Position numbers and translations under genes: made by a program
The notes under the pieces: generated by a model
What the model saw: only the letters and a program-made list of their open reading frames with translations
Told to the model about the DNA's origin: nothing
The model's database searches: none
In this document: positions 6,555 through 11,730 of the stretch, one piece after another
Numbering within the stretch: position 1 is the stretch's first letter
Layout: the number at the start of each line of letters is the position of its first letter
From: an uncultured Oscillibacter sp.
GTDB lineage: Bacteria > Bacillota_A > Clostridia > Oscillospirales > Oscillospiraceae
Assembly: GCA_902462475.1 (NCBI GenBank)
Contig: CABQCB010000035.1
Location: 1-11,730 of the forward strand
Direction of reading: 5' to 3'
Length of the DNA stretch: 11,730 nucleotides

Positions 6555-8009
6555 TCATTCCGTGGTCAGGGAGAAGGTGAAGGTGGTCACCCCATTCTCA
6601 CTGGTCACATTGATCTTTTCGTGGTGCTGTTCCAAAATGGTCTTGACGATATAAAGCCCCAGCCCCACGCCGTCCTTATCCTCGCTGCGGGACTTGTCGC
6701 TTTTGTGGAACCGCTCAAAAAGAAGCGGCAGCTCCTCGGCGGAGATGGTGTCGCCCACGTTGCGCACCGTCACCCGTGCCTTTCCGTCCAGCGTGGTCAC
6801 GCCCAGGTAGAGCGTGGAGCCCTCACGGGCGAACTTTGTGGCGTTTTCCAGCAGGTTGTAGATCACCTGGGTGATGAGGTCATTGTCTCCCAGCACCAAA
6901 ATGGGCTCGTCGGGAATGTCCGCGTCCACATCCAGATGCCGGTCGGTGATCTTCTTCTCCATGGATATCAGCACCCGGCGCATGCTCTCGCACACGTCGA
7001 AGTGATTGCCCCCCTTGAGCGGGTCGATGGCCTGCAGCTGGCTCACGTCCAGCATCCGCCGCACCAGGCGGCTCAGGCGGCGGCTCTCGTCGGAGATGAT
7101 CTGCAGGTACTGCCGCTCGTTCTCCGGGGCGATGGTGCCGTCCAGGATGCCGTCCGTATAGCCGGCGATGGTGGTCATGGGGGTTTTCAGCTCGTGGGAG
7201 ATGTTGGCGATGAACTCCCGGCGCTGCCGCTCCGTCTGCTGGAGAGAGTCGGCCATGGCGTTGAAGGAGGCGGCCAGCTCGCCGATCTCATCCTTTCGGC
7301 CATAGTCGTACATGCGGATGTCAAAGTCGCCCTCGGCATAGCGGCGGGTGGCCTGCACCATCTCCCGGATGGGCTGCACCTGCCGCATGGTGGTGACGGA
7401 GGAGGCCATGAAGGAGATCATCAGCACCACAAAGGCCGTCATGAAGAACAAGCCGATGAAGCCCTGCCACATGGAGTCCAGCGAGTCCGTGGAGGACACG
7501 CCGTACACCACGCCCACGATCTCCTGGGTATCCGGATTCACTGCCGGAACACCCACCACGAACCGGTTGGAGTCATACAGTCCGTCCAGGTCATCCCGCC
7601 GGGAGGTGGAGCCATCCTCCACGATCTCCCGGGTCATGCTCTCCGGCATGGTGACCACCCGGCCCTCCAGGCTCTTGTCCGTGGTCAGCAGCACGTGCCC
7701 TTCCTTGTCGCAGATCATGAAGTGCACATCCGAAACGGTGGCGGCAAAGGAGGCCAGCTGCCGGAAATCCGGGTCGCTTTGCAGCACCTCCATGTCCAGA
7801 TACCGTCCGTTTTCCAGATAGCTGACGGACAGCTGGCCCATGACCCGGGCCTTGGTCAAAAGCTCTTCGCTCTTCTGGCTTTTGGCATAGTTATAACTCA
7901 GGGAAAAAAACGACGTGCCCAGCAAAAACAGCGTCAGCATCACCATGCCCACGGTGAGCGACAGCTGCCGCCAGTATAGCCCCTGGAATTGGCTGCGCAG
8001 TTTTTTCAT
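6555..8009 (-). CDS. Sensor histidine kinase, two-component system
   Basis: A 484-residue membrane sensor kinase. Two transmembrane helices (about 16-38 and 183-204) enclose an extracytoplasmic sensor domain of about 140 residues with a PAS/Cache-like look (VHFMICDKEGHVLLTTD, FVVGVPAVNPDTQEIVGVVYG). A HAMP domain follows (about 205-260, with PIREMVQATRRYAEGDFDIR). The dimerisation domain has the H-box FIANISHELKTPMTTIAGY with phospho-acceptor His272. The ATPase domain shows the N-box IYNLLENATKF (384-394), the F-box LFERFHKSD and the G2 loop GVGLGLYIVK (447-456). The G1 motif reads VRNVGDTIS, with Asn where Asp is usual. The start overlaps the response regulator stop by ATGA. The ligand is unknown; the downstream htrA-like gene points to secretion or envelope stress. 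Confidence 0.95.
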   Translation of the reverse strand: MKKLRSQFQGLYWRQLSLTVGMVMLTLFLLGTSFFSLSYNYAKSQKSEELLTKARVMGQLSVSYLENGRYLDMEVLQSDPDFRQLASFAATVSDVHFMICDKEGHVLLTTDKSLEGRVVTMPESMTREIVEDGSTSRRDDLDGLYDSNRFVVGVPAVNPDTQEIVGVVYGVSSTDSLDSMWQGFIGLFFMTAFVVLMISFMASSVTTMRQVQPIREMVQATRRYAEGDFDIRMYDYGRKDEIGELAASFNAMADSLQQTERQRREFIANISHELKTPMTTIAGYTDGILDGTIAPENERQYLQIISDESRRLSRLVRRMLDVSQLQAIDPLKGGNHFDVCESMRRVLISMEKKITDRHLDVDADIPDEPILVLGDNDLITQVIYNLLENATKFAREGSTLYLGVTTLDGKARVTVRNVGDTISAEELPLLFERFHKSDKSRSEDKDGVGLGLYIVKTILEQHHEKINVTSENGVTTFTFSLTTE

Positions 8010-8719
8010 GCCTTCGCGCCCTTTTCCGCCTGGCCGCCGCCCAGCAGTTCAAATTTATAGCCCACGCCCCAAACGGTCTTGAGGGCCCACTGGTCGGACA
8101 CGTTTTCCACCTTTTCCCGCAGCCGCTTGATGTGCACGTCCACGGTCCGGCTGTCGCCGAAGTAGTCGAAGCCCCACACCTCGTCCAAAAGCTGGTTGCG
8201 GGTATAGACCCGGTTGGGCGTGGAGGCCAGATGGTACAAAAGCTCCAGCTCCTTGGGGGGCGTATCGATCTTCTTGCCGTCCACGATCAGCTCATAGGAG
8301 TCCAGATTGATGACCAGCTTGTCGAACACCAGCTTTTTCGATGTATCGTTGGGGATCTCCGTGCGCCGCAGCACCGCATTGATGCGGGCGATCAGCTCCT
8401 TCATTTCAAAGGGCTTGACGATGTAGTCGTCCGCGCCCATCTCCAGGCCCTGGATGCGGTCAAAGACCTCGCTTTTTGCCGTGAGCATGATGATGGGCAC
8501 CTTGCTGGTTTCCCGGATCTTGGCGCACACGCTCCATCCATCCATGACCGGCAGCATGATGTCCAGCAGGATCAGGTCCGGTGCCTCCTTCTGGAACTCC
8601 TCAATGGCCCGCCCGCCGTCCGCGGCGGTGCGCACATCGAAGCCCTCTTTCAAAAGATACATCTGGATCAGATCCGAGATATTGCGGTCGTCCTCAACCA
8701 CCAAAATGTTGCGGCCCAT
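8006..8719 (-). CDS. OmpR/PhoB-family response regulator
   Basis: A 237-residue DNA-binding response regulator, partner of the overlapping kinase. The receiver domain (1-120) has the acidic pocket VVEDD (Asp10, Asp11), phospho-acceptor Asp53 (LLDIMLPVMDG), Thr80 (IIMLTAK) and Lys102 (DDYIVKPF). The winged-helix output domain (about 130-228) carries PPKELELLYHLASTPNRVYTR, LLDEVWGFDYFGDSRTVDVHIKRLREK and the wing TVWGVGYKFE. The tail is short and Gly/Lys-rich. The start has GGAGGGAG just upstream. It is the first gene of the operon and is preceded by a structured leader and a consensus -10. It probably regulates its own operon, including the protease; that part is inference. Confidence 0.96.
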   Translation of the reverse strand: MGRNILVVEDDRNISDLIQMYLLKEGFDVRTAADGGRAIEEFQKEAPDLILLDIMLPVMDGWSVCAKIRETSKVPIIMLTAKSEVFDRIQGLEMGADDYIVKPFEMKELIARINAVLRRTEIPNDTSKKLVFDKLVINLDSYELIVDGKKIDTPPKELELLYHLASTPNRVYTRNQLLDEVWGFDYFGDSRTVDVHIKRLREKVENVSDQWALKTVWGVGYKFELLGGGQAEKGAKA

Positions 8720-8752
8720 GGCGCTCCCTCCAATTCTTACGTTTCGATGTTT

Positions 8753-8851
8753 CCGTTATCCCATTCCGGCTTCGCCGTCATGGGACAACGCCATGTTTTC
8801 GATCGCCCCGGAAGGGGCAATCGAAAAACGGTTCAAATCAAATGATAACAG
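8753..8851 (-). ncRNA. Candidate structured leader RNA of the two-component/HtrA operon
   Basis: On the transcribed minus strand three helices can form a three-way junction. P1 is CTGTTATC (8844-8851) with GATAACGG (8753-8760), 8 bp with one G-U pair. P2 has 14-base arms at 8814-8827 and 8796-8809 around TTCC, with one G-U pair. P3 at 8760-8784 has CCCAT/ATGGG and CGGC/GCCG stems separated by opposed GA/GA, loop GAA. P1 and P3 compete for base 8760. Both G-U pairs would be A-C mismatches on the other strand. No class is recognised. Confidence 0.45.
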
Positions 8852-8864
8852 TCTCATTATAGTT

Positions 8865-8894
8865 ATTATACCGCAGCCCGGGCGGGTATGTTGA
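8865..8894 (-). promoter_or_regulatory. Probable promoter of the response regulator-kinase-protease operon
   Basis: On the minus strand a perfect TATAAT (8865-8870) is preceded after 18 bases by TCAACA (8889-8894), a 4-of-6 match to the -35. Transcription would begin near 8858, giving a leader of about 140 nt. A second TATAAT lies at 8856-8861 but has no -35. The weak -35 suggests dependence on an activator. Confidence 0.5.
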
Positions 8895-8906
8895 ATTTTC
8901 TGTAAA
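8889..8906 (-). promoter_or_regulatory. Possible tandem response-regulator half-sites
   Basis: On the minus strand TTTACA (8901-8906) and TCAACA (8889-8894) recur with a 12-bp period, the second overlapping the candidate -35. Tandem TT(A/T/C)ACA repeats are the binding pattern of PhoP-type OmpR-family regulators. The match is short and could be chance. Confidence 0.25.
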
Positions 8907-8915
8907 TTCGCCGCC

Positions 8916-10052
8916 TTACGCCGCCGTCTCCGTCAAGGCGCGGCAGCGATCTCCGCTGTTTTCCGCCTGCTGGATCAGCGACTGCAGCCCCGCGGCGGTC
9001 ACATTTCCGCCCAGCCATACGGAGGTGTCGTTCCGCCGGGTGTTCAGGCGCTGGTAGAGCGTCTGTGCCGCACCGGCTCCGGTCAGTCCATAGGAAGCGC
9101 GGTCCAGATCCGGCGCCAGACAGCAATAGCCCGCCTGCTCCAAGGTGCTCCGGCCGCCCTCATCCTTGCAATATACCATGCGGGTCTTGCCGCAGGTGGC
9201 CGCGTAAAGGGCCTCGTTGCCCCGCCGGACCTGCTCCAGCGGGTCCTCCCCATCGGCCAGAATCCCGATGGTCTGTCCCGTGGCCGCCATCCGCCGCAGC
9301 AGACCGCCCTCCTCGTTCAAAAACTCCTCCGTGCAGTAGAATGCAGCCCGGGCGCCCTGTGCGTCCAGCACGTCCAGCACCGCCTCCACCTGCGCCCCGT
9401 CAGACGCCTCCAGGCAAAGGTACACGCTCTTGCCGGGGAAGGACTCCTCCGTCTCCTCCGGCACAGTGGGGACCTCCTCGCTCTGGGTCTCCTTGCTTTT
9501 GACATACTGGTCATACCGCGCCCGCATCTGGGGCACCGCCGCGTCGGCGAACTGGGCCGCCGTCAGGTTATAGCTGCCCTGACGCAGCCAAACCAGCCAT
9601 CCCCGGTCCTCCGAGGAGACAGCGCCGGAGCCGGTCACGCTGGTGACCGAGTAGCTCAGGTCAAAAAACTCCGCCACCAGGGCCGCCGGCACGAAGGCGA
9701 TGCCGTTTCGCTCCACGGCGCCGGGGAAATAGGAGTTGCCGCTGGTATCCTGGGCGTAGGACTCTCCCAGGGGAAAGTGCAGCGATTTGCCTGCGGTGTA
9801 CAGCACCAGCAGCTGCCGGCTCTGGTTGGGGATATAACCGATCTCCAGCTCCTTATATACATCCCCGGCGAAAATGGTGCTGGGGATGTAGAGGTATCCG
9901 TTTTCCCAGAAGGGCATGGTCTCGTCGCTGAGGGGGAGCACCGTGTCGTTCACCGCCAGAAAGTAGATGCTGCGTCCCGCGGCCGCGGACAGCGTGGACA
10001 ACCCCAGCGCCATCAGGACCGCCAGCAGCACCAGCGCCGCCCTCCGTTTCAT
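8916..10052 (-). CDS. Secreted protein with degenerate polysaccharide-deacetylase-like domain
   Basis: A 378-residue exported protein. Residues 1-25 are a signal peptide (MKRRAALVLLAVLMALGLSTLSAAA). Residues of about 28-160 resemble a copper-amine-oxidase-N-like wall domain (FLAVNDTVLPLSDETMPFWENGYLYIP and GIAFVPAALVAEFFDLSYSV). A Glu-rich linker spans about 185-207. The C-terminal half resembles a NodB fold: VYLCLEASDGAQVEAVLDVLDAQGARAAFYCTEEF followed by LLRRMAATGQTIGILAD. In active deacetylases the first strand reads TFDDGP and the H-(S/T)-x-x-H metal motif follows; here both are gone, so it is probably not a deacetylase. The start has GGAG upstream. It follows spoIID by 46 bp with no terminator, suggesting a shared transcript and a role at the forespore or cell wall. 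Confidence 0.8.
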   Translation of the reverse strand: MKRRAALVLLAVLMALGLSTLSAAAGRSIYFLAVNDTVLPLSDETMPFWENGYLYIPSTIFAGDVYKELEIGYIPNQSRQLLVLYTAGKSLHFPLGESYAQDTSGNSYFPGAVERNGIAFVPAALVAEFFDLSYSVTSVTGSGAVSSEDRGWLVWLRQGSYNLTAAQFADAAVPQMRARYDQYVKSKETQSEEVPTVPEETEESFPGKSVYLCLEASDGAQVEAVLDVLDAQGARAAFYCTEEFLNEEGGLLRRMAATGQTIGILADGEDPLEQVRRGNEALYAATCGKTRMVYCKDEGGRSTLEQAGYCCLAPDLDRASYGLTGAGAAQTLYQRLNTRRNDTSVWLGGNVTAAGLQSLIQQAENSGDRCRALTETAA

Positions 10053-10098
10053 GGCTCCGCCCCCTTTCCCTTTTGCCTGTAAAATCAGGGTTATTTTA

Positions 10099-11145
10099 TC
10101 ACGATTCGGCGTCGTTTGTAAAGCTGCCGAGACCGCTCCACGCCTCCACGCTGACGCCGGTATAGTAGTGGGTCAGGATCTCCACATAGTCCGCCCCCTC
10201 CCGGGCCATGCGGTTGGCGCCGTACTGGCTCATGCCCACGCCGTGGCCAAAGCCCGTGACGAAGAACACCAGCTCCCCGTCCTGTACCTCCCAGGTAAAG
10301 CAGGCCGAGCGCAGTCCCAGCAGCGTGCGCATGGTGGTACCCTTGATGGTCACGCCGCCCACATCCACCGTCTCCACGCTGCCGGAGGAATCCGTGACGG
10401 CATTTTTCAGCCACCCGGACATGTCCCCCGTCAGATCCGCCTCCGGGTAGGAGGCGTGGATCTTCTCGCGAAACTCCTCCGGCGTGAAGGCCACGCGGCT
10501 ATAATAATTGGGAATGCTGTCGTCGTCCTCGGGGGAATCCACCGGCTGCAGATAGGGCAGGTCGTTGACCCAAACCTCCCCTGCCGCGCGGGTCTGCCCG
10601 GCAGAGGAGGAGTGGAACACCGCCAGAATGGGCACGCCGCCGTAAAGGATGGTCTGCCCGTCCGTGCCGCGCACTGCCTCTTCGATCTTGGCCTCGTTTT
10701 CCTCCGCCTCGTCCCCCCAGTTCTCCATGGCCCGCTCCTGGCTGATATAGGCCTGGCAGCAGGTGGAGTCCGTGCAGATGTCCGCCGTGTCGCCGTGGTT
10801 GCCGCCGCTGAGGATCTTATAGGCCGTGTAGGTCCTGGCGGCCACCGCCTGGGCCTTGAGGGCCTCCAGCTCAAAGGAGGCAGGCATCTCCGCCCGCACC
10901 ACGCCCACCAGGTAGTCGCCCAGCGTCATCTCCTCCACCGTGTCTCCGTTGAGCACCCGCAGCGTCACGGATGCATCCAGCTCTCCCGGCTGGAAGGGCT
11001 CCCGCTCCGTCTCATCCACCGGCACGTCCCCGGAAAACAGCTCCTCCCCATAGGGGACGATCACCGCCAGCGGCAGCGCAAAAAGCAGCACGGCCAGCAC
11101 GGCGGACACCGCCACGCTCCGGCGCAATTGGGTTCCTCGCTTCAT
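10099..11145 (-). CDS. spoIID: Stage II sporulation protein D, peptidoglycan lytic transglycosylase
   Basis: A 348-residue member of the SpoIID/LytB family, which cleaves peptidoglycan (stem-peptide-free glycan) during forespore engulfment together with SpoIIP and SpoIIM. A short cytoplasmic tail and one membrane helix (about 10-30) anchor it, with the enzyme domain outside. Key blocks are LGDYLVGVVRAEMPASFELEALKAQAVAARTYT (in two halves around residue 90), where Glu86 is the expected catalytic residue. Also present are the Cys-rich loop HGDTADICTDSTCCQAY (117-133), the VFHSSSAGQT stretch and the terminal GFGHGVGMSQYGA (298-310). The usual loop ends in HCQ; here it is CCQ, so a zinc-ligand histidine seems replaced by cysteine. 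The start is set by AGAGGAGGAAG upstream, although the frame extends 30 residues further. No spoIIP or spoIIM is within view. Confidence 0.93.
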   Translation of the reverse strand: MKRGTQLRRSVAVSAVLAVLLFALPLAVIVPYGEELFSGDVPVDETEREPFQPGELDASVTLRVLNGDTVEEMTLGDYLVGVVRAEMPASFELEALKAQAVAARTYTAYKILSGGNHGDTADICTDSTCCQAYISQERAMENWGDEAEENEAKIEEAVRGTDGQTILYGGVPILAVFHSSSAGQTRAAGEVWVNDLPYLQPVDSPEDDDSIPNYYSRVAFTPEEFREKIHASYPEADLTGDMSGWLKNAVTDSSGSVETVDVGGVTIKGTTMRTLLGLRSACFTWEVQDGELVFFVTGFGHGVGMSQYGANRMAREGADYVEILTHYYTGVSVEAWSGLGSFTNDAES

Positions 11146-11178
11146 GGGCTTCCTCCTCTTTCGTTGCAATGCAGCACC

Positions 11179-11235
11179 TTGTCCATCCACTCTATGCGTC
11201 ATGGCGGTGAAACATGTGCCCGCGCCGATGGACAA
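11179..11235. repeat. Perfect 9-bp inverted repeat in the spoIID divergent region
   Basis: TTGTCCATC (11179-11187) and GATGGACAA (11227-11235) are exact reverse complements separated by 39 bases. The right arm contains the -35 hexamer of the plus-strand promoter. This could be a two-site operator for both divergent genes; no regulator is evident in the window. Confidence 0.4.
11189..11217 (-). promoter_or_regulatory. Possible sigma-E-like promoter of spoIID
   Basis: On the minus strand ACATGTT (11211-11217) and CATAGAGT (11189-11196) are 14 bases apart. The sigma-E pattern is roughly a TCATATT-like -35 and a CATA-starting -10 at 13-14 bases, and spoIID is a classic sigma-E gene in B. subtilis. 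The fit is partial. No sigma-A promoter was seen here on this strand. Confidence 0.33.
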
Positions 11236-11257
11236 ACGCGGCGGCGCGTGCTATACT
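11229..11257 (+). promoter_or_regulatory. Sigma-A promoter of the right-edge membrane protein gene
   Basis: TGGACA (11229-11234) and TATACT (11252-11257) are separated by exactly 17 bases, each matching consensus at 5 of 6 positions. Transcription should begin near 11264, about 36 nt before the ATG. Confidence 0.65.
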
Positions 11258-11299
11258 GCTGATGGTTGATTTTGTTTTTGAATGAAAGGGTCTTCGGCA

Positions 11300-11730
11300 A
11301 TGAAAAAATACCTGCTCTATCCCGCGGTGGCGCTGGCCGGCGGCGCAGCGGCCGTCTTGGTGCGCCTGGCACAAAACCGCACCGGCTTTGAGGCCTCCAC
11401 GGGTCTGCCGGTCCCCGGCAATCTCTGGGCGCGGCTGCTGGTGGCCATTTTTGTGCTGCTGGGCGCTGTGTTCTTCCTGCTCTGGCGCCGGATCCCCCTG
11501 CGCGCGGACGACCCCTCCGCCACGTTCAGCCAGTCGTTTTCCTCCACCAGCGTGGGGCTTGTGAGCGTGGCAATGGCCGGTACCGTGCTGCTGGGTGTCG
11601 CCGGTGTGTGGGAGACGGTAGCGGGACTGGGCCTTTTTTCCGACGGGACTGCCGTCCCTGACCGGCTGCACATGGTCCTGGGCGTCATGAGCCTTCTCTC
11701 CGCCGCCGGCCTGTTTCCCGCTGTGGCGGG
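11300..11730 (+). CDS. Polytopic membrane protein of unknown function, N-terminal part (runs off right edge)
   Basis: The first 143 codons of a membrane protein I do not recognise. It opens MKKYLLYPAVALAGGAAAVLVRLAQ, with further hydrophobic segments at about 43-62 (WARLLVAIFVLLGAVFFLLW), 84-103 (SVGLVSVAMAGTVLLGVAGV) and 123-143. Short, partly charged loops separate them (RRIPLRADDPSATFSQSFSS). The start at 11300 is chosen because AAAGGG lies about ten bases upstream; an in-frame ATG at 11282 overlaps that site. It has its own good promoter and is divergent from spoIID, sharing an inverted repeat with its upstream region. No catalytic or transport signature is visible in the part present. 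The coding call rests on the open frame, codon bias, promoter and hydrophobic pattern. Confidence 0.78.
   Translation, partial: MKKYLLYPAVALAGGAAAVLVRLAQNRTGFEASTGLPVPGNLWARLLVAIFVLLGAVFFLLWRRIPLRADDPSATFSQSFSSTSVGLVSVAMAGTVLLGVAGVWETVAGLGLFSDGTAVPDRLHMVLGVMSLLSAAGLFPAVA

Noticed and set aside
5147..7979. Two 477-codon plus-strand open frames opposite the protease and kinase genes
   Set aside because: They are shadows of genes with clear catalytic motifs on the minus strand; their compositions are His/Gly-rich and they resemble no family.
8796..8827. The 14-bp hairpin upstream of the response regulator as a rho-independent terminator of the spoIID transcript
   Set aside because: No U-tract follows it in either direction. 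It fits better as part of a structured leader.
8916..10052. Active polysaccharide deacetylase
   Set aside because: The aspartate and histidine motifs needed for metal binding and catalysis are absent.
9967..11262. A 431-codon plus-strand open frame opposite spoIID
   Set aside because: It is antisense to the unmistakable SpoIID sequence and lacks a binding site.

Overview
The window looks like a chromosomal segment of a GC-rich, spore-forming gut Firmicute, most likely of the Oscillospirales (the Flavonifractor, Lawsonibacter or Oscillibacter type). The basis is GC-rich coding sequence separated by short AT-rich gaps, strong AGGAGG-type ribosome binding sites, a SpoIID sporulation protein, and the small clostridial families DUF1540 and DUF1294. 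The genus assignment is inference. No rRNA, tRNA, CRISPR array, insertion sequence or phage gene was seen, and no gene-free gap exceeds 300 bases.

Layout. Left, minus strand: the N-terminal part of asparaginyl-tRNA synthetase (asnS, running off the left edge) with its own promoter, preceded by a secreted lipoprotein of unknown function. Divergent from these, plus strand: a pseudouridine breakdown operon, psuK (a PfkB kinase carrying an N-terminal winged-helix domain) and psuG (the C-glycosidase). Together they turn pseudouridine into ribose 5-phosphate and uracil. A textbook terminator closes the operon. Next on the plus strand come a small DUF1294 membrane protein, a Cys-rich DUF1540 protein, and two overlapping half-length TauE/SafE membrane proteins. 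A bidirectional terminator then meets a convergent minus-strand operon.

That operon, read right to left, is an OmpR-type response regulator, a sensor histidine kinase and a membrane-anchored HtrA-type serine protease. The genes are translationally coupled and resemble a CssRS-HtrA envelope or secretion-stress module. Its leader of about 140 nt can fold into a three-way junction whose G-U pairs work only on the transcribed strand. Further right, also on the minus strand, are spoIID and a secreted protein whose C-terminal half looks like a polysaccharide deacetylase (NodB) fold stripped of its catalytic motifs. A divergent plus-strand membrane protein runs off the right edge.

The most interesting items are the structured leader of the two-component/HtrA operon, the pseudo-deacetylase paired with spoIID, the self-regulating look of the HTH-kinase PsuK (an inverted repeat on its own promoter), and the split TauE/SafE pair. 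All are read from sequence by eye; no searches or folding programs were run.
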